Both the position numbers and the translations under genes were made by a program. A model generated the notes under the pieces. It did not search any database and was not told where the DNA came from. It saw only the letters and a program-made list of their open reading frames with translations. This document shows positions 42,297 through 49,751 of a stretch of DNA of 64,000 bases, piece after piece; within the stretch, counting starts at the first letter, position 1; every line of letters begins with the position of its first letter. Source of the DNA: an uncultured Clostridia bacterium (lineage in GTDB: Bacteria > Bacillota > Clostridia > Oscillospirales > Ruminococcaceae); the NCBI GenBank assembly GCA_947389015.1, contig CANDVA010000010.1, positions 50,701 through 114,700 on the forward strand, given 5' to 3'.

Positions 42297-45200
42297 TTCC
42301 GCCCTCCTCTCCTCTGATGTACGGGTTCTTCCATTCGGGATTTGTTTTTGTACCGTAAGCGCGCGCCTTTTCCACCGTGACCGCGTTCACGCCCGCGTTT
42401 CCGCAGATATCGCCGAAACGGCAATACTCGCACGGATCCTTGCGCTTGTTCTCGCTCTTTCCGTTTACGTCGCGGCGGGTCTCGGTGCAGACCAGCGGAA
42501 GAGCGCTCACGTCTCCGCCGAACAGCGCCTCAAGCTCCTTGGCAACGGCGGCTAAAACGTCCTCGCGCAGCTTGTCAAAGCTCTCCGCGTCCGCCTGATT
42601 CAGCGCGTTGGGGGTGAACGTCCTTTTTATCAGCTCGGCGGTTTTCTCGTCAAGTCCTCCCTCGGAGGAAATTTTATCCAATACAAATTCAAGATACCCG
42701 TCCATATCATTGCGCGTTATATTGTCGCTTATCAGCAGCTCGTTTGGGTGATAGTTCATAGCAAGCATACGGTATGGAGACAGCTCCTCCTCAACCGCGC
42801 CCGTGTTCTTTGACGGAGCGTAGCTCACTCCTCCCGGGCAGAGCGTGAGGGTCGGATTGTTCTTATTCGCGCCGCACAAAGCGAACAGGTACAGCAGCAT
42901 CTGCAAATTCGAGCCGTGGAGCGTATTGTTGAGGTCAAATTCGCGCACGGAGCTCTTATAGTCAACCACGCGTACATATACCTTGTCCCTGCCGCCGTTT
43001 TCGTCCTTTTCCGTGAACATATCAACACGGTCTATCCTGCCTGTCACGGTCACCTCTATGCCGTTCTCAAGCCTTATGACCAAGGGTTTTGCCTCGATAT
43101 AACGCTTACCCTCCTCGGGGGCTTTCGGCTCGTCCGTTTTTCCGGATTCGTTTTCGGAATAGAGCTCCGCGGGAGGTATCTCCGAGGGCTCGGACTGCTC
43201 GTTGTCAATAATGTATTTGCGCCCGCCGTCCGCGATATCAAGCTCGAAAAACTTCGGACGGTAACGCCGCGCGAAAAACTCCGCCTGCACGGTGATAAGC
43301 ACGTCTGCGGACGAGTTTGCGATATTGTTGAACAAAAACTCGGTGCGCTTGTCGTCGGAAAACTCGTTGTTAGTCTCCAGACGACAGTACTCCGCGAGGT
43401 ATTTACGCGAGAGCGCGTACAGCTCCGCGCGGGTAAGCACGAAAAAGCTGTCGGGGTCGCCGCTGTATTCGCGGAGAACGTTTTCGAGCACGAAATGTAT
43501 CGCGTCGCCGCGCTTGGCGTTATTGAAGCTGCGCGGACTTTTCTCGTCGATACCGAGACCGTAGCGGCAGAAATAATTGAATTTGCACGCGCCGAGCTTT
43601 TCGACAGCCGTCGCGCCGATGTAGTCGGGCATAATCCGCCGCGCTGTTTTTTTTGAAATGTGATGACTGCCCGAAAAATCGCTTTCCTCCGTGGTTCTTA
43701 CGGCGCGCGACCTGCGGATATCGTCAAGCATTTCCGTGAAATCGGCGTTCCCGTTTTTCTCCAATGCCTTTTTCAGCACTGCGTTATCGCGCCCGCCGCG
43801 GTTCAGCCCGAGAGCGTAGCGCGCCTTTGCCGCCTTTTCGGTGCGGCAGTAGAATTTGCTGCCAAGCTCGGAGGTCTTGATGATCTTAGCGTCGGGGAAC
43901 GTTCCGAGAATACCGCTTATAACGTCGGAGCGCTGAACTGCTTCGCCCGAAGCGTCGCACTGCGGACAGCTTATGCACAGGAATTCCGACGGCAGCGACA
44001 CTGCCTTGTACGCGCGGTACAGCGACAGGTAGTACTGCTCCCGAACCGATTTCAGGCAACACTCGCCGAAATGCGTTATATTGTCGCGCAGAAGCTCAGT
44101 CTCATACTGTGAGAATATCCCGCTCTGCGGCGCGGGCGTGGGAAATCCCTCGTAGGTCGCGCCGACTATAAACGCAGCCTTAATATTATCTGCGCGCGTT
44201 CTGTCGATGTCGCCGACGAGTACGCAGTCAACGAACTGCGGCGGCTTTGCGAGAGAAGTCGTCGAGCATATATCGCGGAACAGCTTATAATAGTCGTCAA
44301 GCGTTACGGGAACTCCGCTGAGCTCCTTATGCAGTGAATCAAATATCCCGATAAGCGAATTCCACAGCCGCTGATACAGCGCTACCATTTCCGAGTTCAG
44401 CCCCTCTCCGTCCTCGTTCATACAGCGCGAAAACAGCGCTCTCTGTACGCCGATATCGTCCGTAAGGAATTTGTACAGCAGCTCGGTAAGCTCCGCGCCG
44501 TCAGTCGTTCCCGTGCCCTTGGGGAGCCTGCGGCGCAAGTCGAGCAGGGGCTGAACTACCCCCGCGCGTATCTCCTCAGCCTGCTCCATATCAAGGTCTC
44601 TTTCAAAGCGGTTGTTTCTGAACGTGAACGGCTTTTTGAGGTGCGGAGTTTCAAGCGCCCACTCGTAGACGTAGCTCTCGAACACGTCGATATCCTTTGC
44701 CGACAATCCCACGCGCTCGCCCTTTTCCGCGTCGTATTTGCTGAAAAAACCCGTTTTTACACAGCTCAGCACCGTATCGACGCTGAAATCGCTCAGAGCG
44801 TTCAGCGCCGCGATAACGGCGTTTATCAGCGGCTGATACAGTATCGGCTCGGGAGCGTCCGTAAAAACGGGGATATCGTATCTTGCAAACGCGCTCTCAA
44901 CGTATCTTCCGTAGGCTTTGGCATCGGTACACAGCACGGCTATCTCACGGTAGCGCATACCTTTTTCGCTCACAAGACGGCGAATTCTCGCGGCGACGTA
45001 TTCCGTCTCCTCGTAAACGCTCGGCGCGCTTACGAGCTCTACGCTGTCTCCGAGCTCAACGGCGCTCCTGCCCGTCGTGAAAAGCCGCTCCGACAGCTCG
45101 CGCAGTGGCCTGTTCTCGGACATTCTGTCGGTTATACCGTCGGTGACCGTTCTTATTTTGCATTCATCCTCAACTGCCTGCTGCTTCAGGCGGTTTATCT

Positions 45201-45960
45201 GCTCTATGGGAGTTCTGAAAACCTCTCGGTCACTGCCAAGCTCCGCGGCAAATCCGAACGTTATATTCTCTGCCTTGCCGATAACGCGGCGCAGAAACAG
45301 GAGCTGATCGCTCGTGAAATCGTTGAAGCAGTCTACGAAAATATTCGCGCCGTCATAATCGGAGAAATCGCTTTTGGCGACTATATCCGCCGAAAGACCC
45401 GTTATATCGAGCCTGTCGATATAGTCCGAGATAAGCTCCTCGTACTGCCCGTACAGCATACCGACCTCCGAGAGCTTTCTAACCACGGGCGAGTTTTCGT
45501 GTCCGTCAAGCGCGAAATTCGGCAGGCTCTCCTCAAGGTCGCGCGCGGTAATTCCCGCCGTCTTAAACATCGAGACGGTCTGCACCATTTTCTCGCAGAA
45601 TCCCGAACGCGACGCTATCTTTCCGAGCGCCGAAAGCGCGGTCTTATTGTCGTTGACCGTCTTGTGCATTACTATGCTTTTGACGATATCGTCCGCGGGA
45701 AGGCGCGTTTCGCCGCTCTTTTCGAGTATCTCCCTTGAAAGCGCCGAAAACGTCGTTATCTTCACCTCGTCGAAGCGCGAGAGCAGACCCTTTGCGTCAA
45801 GTATCCCGTAGACCGCTTTTTCGGTCTCGTATTCAAACTGCTCGGGGACAATGCAGACTATGTTTTTCTTATCGGCGCCGCTTTCAAGCAGGGAGACAAG
45901 CTCGCTCCTCACCCTTGCGGAAATGTCGAAATTCGCCTTTGAAATAATGAATGTTACCAA
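42289..45960 (-). CDS. addB: ATP-dependent nuclease subunit B, Walker A motif absent
   Basis: A 1223-residue AddB. The C-terminal nuclease has 'VRVVDYKSSVREF' and the 4Fe-4S cysteines: one in 'GACKFNYFC' (about 792) and three in 'PCEYCRFGDICG' (about 1177-1186). The N-terminus departs from the family. Where most AddBs begin with a G-x-x-G-x-G-K-S/T Walker A loop, this one reads 'MVTFIISKANFDISARV', so nucleotide binding by this subunit is doubtful. The TTG start at 45960 is firm: AAGGAGCGGAC lies before it and an in-frame TAA is five codons upstream. addA follows with overlap. Confidence 0.94.
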   Translation of the reverse strand: MVTFIISKANFDISARVRSELVSLLESGADKKNIVCIVPEQFEYETEKAVYGILDAKGLLSRFDEVKITTFSALSREILEKSGETRLPADDIVKSIVMHKTVNDNKTALSALGKIASRSGFCEKMVQTVSMFKTAGITARDLEESLPNFALDGHENSPVVRKLSEVGMLYGQYEELISDYIDRLDITGLSADIVAKSDFSDYDGANIFVDCFNDFTSDQLLFLRRVIGKAENITFGFAAELGSDREVFRTPIEQINRLKQQAVEDECKIRTVTDGITDRMSENRPLRELSERLFTTGRSAVELGDSVELVSAPSVYEETEYVAARIRRLVSEKGMRYREIAVLCTDAKAYGRYVESAFARYDIPVFTDAPEPILYQPLINAVIAALNALSDFSVDTVLSCVKTGFFSKYDAEKGERVGLSAKDIDVFESYVYEWALETPHLKKPFTFRNNRFERDLDMEQAEEIRAGVVQPLLDLRRRLPKGTGTTDGAELTELLYKFLTDDIGVQRALFSRCMNEDGEGLNSEMVALYQRLWNSLIGIFDSLHKELSGVPVTLDDYYKLFRDICSTTSLAKPPQFVDCVLVGDIDRTRADNIKAAFIVGATYEGFPTPAPQSGIFSQYETELLRDNITHFGECCLKSVREQYYLSLYRAYKAVSLPSEFLCISCPQCDASGEAVQRSDVISGILGTFPDAKIIKTSELGSKFYCRTEKAAKARYALGLNRGGRDNAVLKKALEKNGNADFTEMLDDIRRSRAVRTTEESDFSGSHHISKKTARRIMPDYIGATAVEKLGACKFNYFCRYGLGIDEKSPRSFNNAKRGDAIHFVLENVLREYSGDPDSFFVLTRAELYALSRKYLAEYCRLETNNEFSDDKRTEFLFNNIANSSADVLITVQAEFFARRYRPKFFELDIADGGRKYIIDNEQSEPSEIPPAELYSENESGKTDEPKAPEEGKRYIEAKPLVIRLENGIEVTVTGRIDRVDMFTEKDENGGRDKVYVRVVDYKSSVREFDLNNTLHGSNLQMLLYLFALCGANKNNPTLTLCPGGVSYAPSKNTGAVEEELSPYRMLAMNYHPNELLISDNITRNDMDGYLEFVLDKISSEGGLDEKTAELIKRTFTPNALNQADAESFDKLREDVLAAVAKELEALFGGDVSALPLVCTETRRDVNGKSENKRKDPCEYCRFGDICGNAGVNAVTVEKARAYGTKTNPEWKNPYIRGEEGGNE

Positions 45961-45972
45961 ATCGTCCGCTCC

Positions 45973-46737
45973 TTATCCGTTGACCTTGTAAACGTACTCC
46001 CTGCCCTCTTCACCGACCTTGACTATTATCCCCGCCGTGCGCAGAACCTCGGTGCGCAGTGACGCGCGGCATTCCTTCGCCGCGGCGCAGAGCTGCTTTT
46101 TCGTGAAATTCCCGGGGAGCTTGTCGGGCAGGAAAACCGCGTAATCGCGCGGGATATCCAACCGCAGCTCCTCGGTTATCTCAAGCGGCACCTGCTTTAT
46201 CAGGCACTTTTTCCGCGCCGCCTTGCTGCGCATATCGGGCATATCATTTCCGCGGAAATACACTCGCTTTTCGGTTTTCAGCCGCACTAAAATTACCGAT
46301 AGATTTTCGTGGTTCAGGAACTCGCGTATCGAATACAGCTCCTCGAAAATTTTCAGTTTGGAATACTGCTTGCGCGGCTGCGTCTCGTCGGCTATCTCGC
46401 CCGTATCCTCGCTGATGAACAGCGTTCTGTACTCGCCGATGACGGGATGGACCACCGTCACGCGCGAATACTCCAGAAACGTCCGAAGCTTTTCTCTGAG
46501 CCGATAGAGCGCCTTGGTCTGTATCTCGAAAATTCCGTCCTCGCTTACCGCGTCCGCGAAATAGCTGCCGATCCTTATCTCCTGCTCGTCGGAGTAAGGC
46601 GCATAATAGTTTTTCAGCGTCGCGTGGATAAGCTTTTCGTTCTGCGTTCCGACAGAGCCGTGAAAGCCCTTATTATCGTTCATCAGCGCCGCTCCGAGAG
46701 CCGCCGAGAACCTTTCCTTATCGCCCGCGCTTTTCAA
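45973..46737 (-). CDS. Uncharacterised protein with nuclease-like D...E-x-Q pattern, upstream of addB
   Basis: A 254-residue soluble protein of no named family that I can assign. The conserved-looking core is 'GTQNEKLIHATLKNYYAP' (about 30-47), then 'RIGSYFADAVSEDGIFEIQT' (about 55-74). The spacing of Asp62 and Glu71-x-Gln73 is like that of PD-(D/E)xK nucleases with Gln in place of Lys. The C-terminal part looks like a winged-helix region ('KLPGNFTKKQLCAAAKECR'). The start is uncertain: TTG 46737 follows GAGGTATA and overlaps the Cof gene by 20 bp; ATG 46683 follows GGAGCGGCGCTG. addB begins 12 bp downstream. Confidence 0.75.
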   Translation of the reverse strand: MKSAGDKERFSAALGAALMNDNKGFHGSVGTQNEKLIHATLKNYYAPYSDEQEIRIGSYFADAVSEDGIFEIQTKALYRLREKLRTFLEYSRVTVVHPVIGEYRTLFISEDTGEIADETQPRKQYSKLKIFEELYSIREFLNHENLSVILVRLKTEKRVYFRGNDMPDMRSKAARKKCLIKQVPLEITEELRLDIPRDYAVFLPDKLPGNFTKKQLCAAAKECRASLRTEVLRTAGIIVKVGEEGREYVYKVNG

Positions 46738-47527
46738 TATACCTCGCCACCCCGTCTTTATCGTTGCTTTCGATAATTATATCGGCGGCGCTCTTCAGAG
46801 CGTCCACCGCGTTCGCCACGGCTGCTCCGACGTTCGCCGAGCGTATCATCGAAATATCGTTATTGTTGTCGCCGAAGCAGACCAGCTCGTCCGCTTTTAC
46901 CATCTCCGCCAGCTGCCGCACGGCGTTTGCCTTCGACGCGCTTTTGTCGTAGATCTCGTACCAGATCATATCGTCGTAGGTGTCCTTTTGAACGTTGCGC
47001 GAAAAGCCGTTCTCCGCGGTGAATATCTTATCCAGCGGCGGGATATCGCGCGGGTCGATCACCGTAAAATAAAAAATATCCCCCTCGAAAAGCGCCTTGT
47101 AATCGCTTACGGGGCGCAATCTTTTATCGCCCCGCCGCGAATTGACGTAGCTTTTCACCTCGTCAAGGCGGTTTTCAAGATAGGAGACCTTTTCCTCGCC
47201 GTTTATGTACGAATATACCAGCGGCGCGATATTTTCGGTTATAAACAGTTCCCGCGCCATTTGTTGACACTCCGAGGAATATGTATTCTCAACAAGGCGT
47301 TTTCCCGTGCGCGGATCGACTATAAACACGCCGTTAAAAACTATCGCGGGACAAGAGAGCCGAAGCCTGCTTACCAGCGGAGACGCGCTCGCAAACGAAC
47401 GCGCCGTGGCGTATGTGAACATTACGCCGCTCTCGATAAGCGAATTAAGCGTATTCACCGAATACTCCGAAATCGAGGTATCCGAGCGCAGTAATGTCCC
47501 GTCAAGATCGGTAATGTATAATGTCAT
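46718..47527 (-). CDS. Cof-type HAD-IIB hydrolase
   Basis: A 269-residue phosphatase. HAD motif I is 'YITDLDGTLL', with the nucleophilic Asp. Motif II is 'FTYATARSF', and the last motif is 'CFGDNNNDISM'; a C2-type cap lies between. Cof phosphatases act on sugar phosphates, flavin mononucleotide or pyridoxal phosphate; the substrate here is unknown. It starts 2 bp after the PfkB-like gene and overlaps the next gene. Confidence 0.93.
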   Translation of the reverse strand: MTLYITDLDGTLLRSDTSISEYSVNTLNSLIESGVMFTYATARSFASASPLVSRLRLSCPAIVFNGVFIVDPRTGKRLVENTYSSECQQMARELFITENIAPLVYSYINGEEKVSYLENRLDEVKSYVNSRRGDKRLRPVSDYKALFEGDIFYFTVIDPRDIPPLDKIFTAENGFSRNVQKDTYDDMIWYEIYDKSASKANAVRQLAEMVKADELVCFGDNNNDISMIRSANVGAAVANAVDALKSAADIIIESNDKDGVARYIEKRGR

Positions 47528-47529
47528 AG

Positions 47530-48216
47530 TTAATATTCCTTACAGCCCTCCACTGCAAAGCGGTGATCGAGCATATACTCGCGCAGCTCCGCGCTGTCGG
47601 GAAAATAATCTCCCTGCCTCTGAATCGAGATACAGCCGCACGCGTTTGCTCTGATGACCGCCTCGCTTAGCGGTATCTCCTCGATAACGCCGCTTATCAG
47701 CCCTGCCGCGAACGCCTTGCCCGCGCCGCGCGTGTCGACCACCTTGTCCGCGCGGAACGTAGGCGTATAGCCGCTCTCCTTTGCGCTGCAGTAATACGCG
47801 CCCTTTTTATCGAGCGTGATAACTATTTTCGGAACTCCGAGCGCAAGATAATGCTCCGCCGTCTTTTCGGAGTCGTCAAGACCGCAAAGCTCCTTTGCGT
47901 CCTCGTCGCTCGGCAGGAATATCTCGGACAGCGCCGCTATCTCGTTTATCAACGCGTATTTGTCCGCGCCGACATTGCTAAGGTCGGGGTCGAACACAAC
48001 GGGCGCTTCAAGCGTCCTGAAACGCGCACAGACCTCGCGGGCTATCGCGGCGTTTTCCTCGGAACGCGCCGCGAACTCGCCCGTAACGAACACCGCGGAA
48101 ACGTCCGCGTTATCGGAATTTGCGGCGGGCGCGGAGACCGCTTTCACGCCGAGCCTTTCAAGACCTTGTATAATGCTGTATTCGCGTGAGCTTACATATT
48201 CCAAAACCAAACCCAT
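47530..48216 (-). CDS. Truncated and catalytically altered PfkB-family protein
   Basis: A 228-residue protein matching only the C-terminal two thirds of PfkB sugar kinases ('PVVFDPDLSNVGADKYALI', 'LPSDEDAKELCGL', 'VVDTRGAGKAFAAGLISG'). The N-terminal substrate-binding lobe with the Gly-Gly motif is missing. In the anion-hole motif, normally D-T-x-G-A-G-D, the catalytic Asp is Lys. Kinase activity is therefore unlikely, yet the frame is open, has AAGGGGTGA upstream, and is held tightly between hisS and the Cof gene. It could be a binding or regulatory protein. Confidence 0.8.
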   Translation of the reverse strand: MGLVLEYVSSREYSIIQGLERLGVKAVSAPAANSDNADVSAVFVTGEFAARSEENAAIAREVCARFRTLEAPVVFDPDLSNVGADKYALINEIAALSEIFLPSDEDAKELCGLDDSEKTAEHYLALGVPKIVITLDKKGAYYCSAKESGYTPTFRADKVVDTRGAGKAFAAGLISGVIEEIPLSEAVIRANACGCISIQRQGDYFPDSAELREYMLDHRFAVEGCKEY

Positions 48217-48235
48217 ATTATGCGTTCACCCCTTA

Positions 48236-49456
48236 TCAGTCAAACATTTTCACATTACCGTCGGGATAAGCAAATCCTGCAAAGCCGCCCGCCTGCAATT
48301 TGTTCAGGAACGCGCCGAGCTTTTTCGGTTTCTTGTAGATAGATACGTCGTACCGGCCGCGAAGCTCCTCGGCTTTCGCGTAGACCTCCATAAAATTGTC
48401 CTCGTAGAATACCGCGAGCTTTTCCTTGGACGACGCGGCGCGGTTCTGCTCGGAAAGTATGCTGAAAATGCGCTCGAAGCCTATCGAGAAGCCGCACGCG
48501 GGTATTTCCTCGCCTATGAATTTTCCTATCAGTTTGTCGTAGCGTCCGCCGCCCGCAACGGAGCTGCCGAAGTTCTCGGAACGCACCTCGAACACCGTAC
48601 CCGTATAATAGCCCTGTCCGCGGACGAGCGAGATATCGAATTCCACGCCGTAAGCGCCGTTCGCGATCATTTGGCTGTCCGTTATTATTCTCGACAGCCG
48701 CGCGGTTTTCTCCACGCCAACTATCTCGGTTATCTTGTCCAATGTCAGCGGAAGCTGCGACAGCACGTCCGAGAGCTTGTCCACCGCAGACTTTTCAAAG
48801 CCCTTTTCAGTAAGCTCCGCGGCAACGCCCTCCGCGCCGATTTTGTCAAGCTTATCGAAGCTCACGCATACCGTCGCAAGCTCCTTTTCGGGGAAACCGA
48901 GCGCCGCCAGCAATCCGTTCAGCACGGTGCGGTCGTTTACGCGCACGGTGAAGTCGCCGATATCAAGCGCTCTGAGCGCCTTTGCGGTCACGGCTATAAG
49001 CTCGATCTCGCATTCGGGTTCGCTGTCGCCGATAACGTCGATATCGCACTGCATGAACTCGCGCAGACGACCCTTTTGCGGATTCTCGGCGCGGTATGCC
49101 TTGTCCATTTGTATCACCTTGAACGGCATGGACAGGCTCTGTCTGTTAGCCGCGAAATATCTTGTGAGCGGCAGGGTCAGATCGTAGCGCAGACCCATAT
49201 CGCAAAGCGCGTTCTCACTGCCGTCCGAGAGCGCCTTTTGCAACTTGTCGCCGCGCTTCAATATCTTGAATATCAGATTGAGATTGTCGCCGCCGTCGCT
49301 CTTGTCTAGGTTCTCGATATCCTCTATGGCGGGGGTCATTATGCGCGAAAAGCCGTTTTCGCGGTAAATTTCGGAGATGGTCTGCTGCATACTCTCGCGA
49401 AGCTCCGCCTCCCGCGGCAGATAATCGCGCGTACCCTTTACGCTTTTTATTTTCAT
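48236..49456 (-). CDS. hisS: Histidine--tRNA ligase
   Basis: A 406-residue class II synthetase. It opens with 'VKGTRDYLPREAELRESM'. Motif 2 lies around 'LRYDLTLPLTRYFA', the histidine-binding loop is 'GQGYYTGTVFEV', then 'SVAGGGRYDKLIG' and motif 3 'GFSIGFERI'. The C-terminal anticodon-binding domain is present but short. It lacks the marks of HisZ, so HisS is preferred. ATG 49456 was chosen with AAAGGA upstream; TTG 49477 is less likely. A consensus promoter lies at 49495-49523. It leads a long co-directional unit with addBA; no T-box leader fits in the short 5' region. Confidence 0.92.
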   Translation of the reverse strand: MKIKSVKGTRDYLPREAELRESMQQTISEIYRENGFSRIMTPAIEDIENLDKSDGGDNLNLIFKILKRGDKLQKALSDGSENALCDMGLRYDLTLPLTRYFAANRQSLSMPFKVIQMDKAYRAENPQKGRLREFMQCDIDVIGDSEPECEIELIAVTAKALRALDIGDFTVRVNDRTVLNGLLAALGFPEKELATVCVSFDKLDKIGAEGVAAELTEKGFEKSAVDKLSDVLSQLPLTLDKITEIVGVEKTARLSRIITDSQMIANGAYGVEFDISLVRGQGYYTGTVFEVRSENFGSSVAGGGRYDKLIGKFIGEEIPACGFSIGFERIFSILSEQNRAASSKEKLAVFYEDNFMEVYAKAEELRGRYDVSIYKKPKKLGAFLNKLQAGGFAGFAYPDGNVKMFD

Positions 49457-49494
49457 TGATCTGTATATCCTTTCCAATTCTTATTGTCAATTAA

Positions 49495-49523
49495 ATTATA
49501 GCATTTTGCCGCCGCTTTGTCAA
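49495..49523 (-). promoter_or_regulatory. Consensus promoter of the hisS unit
   Basis: Perfect TTGACA and TATAAT with a 17-bp spacer on the minus strand, 38 bp before the hisS start. Confidence 0.88.
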
Positions 49524-49641
49524 GGCGATTTGCAAGGCTTTTTTAATGCGTCTCCGCAAGTCAGCTGCACGTTATGTTACGGAATTGTGAAATAATTCAA
49601 ATTACAATGCCCGCGTCATTTTTTATTGGTTATTATTGCTA

Positions 49642-49670
49642 TTGCGGAATAATCCAAAATTTGATATAAT
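49642..49670 (+). promoter_or_regulatory. Promoter of the zinc-ribbon/propeller gene
   Basis: TTGCGG and TATAAT with a 17-bp spacer on the + strand; the leader to ATG 49752 is about 75 nt. Confidence 0.65.
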
Positions 49671-49751
49671 AAATGTATAATGTGTAAATATATGTTTTTG
49701 CACGCGTTTACGCTTAAGTATGGAATAAAAAAGTTTTCAGGAGGAAATATT

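Noticed and set aside
44641..45738. 365-codon + strand frame opposite addB
   Set aside because: Shadow of addB; no start signal and no recognisable domain.
49457..49751. T-box or other riboswitch upstream of hisS
   Set aside because: The promoter lies only 38 bp before hisS, leaving no room for a T-box. The remaining sequence belongs to the divergent gene's leader.
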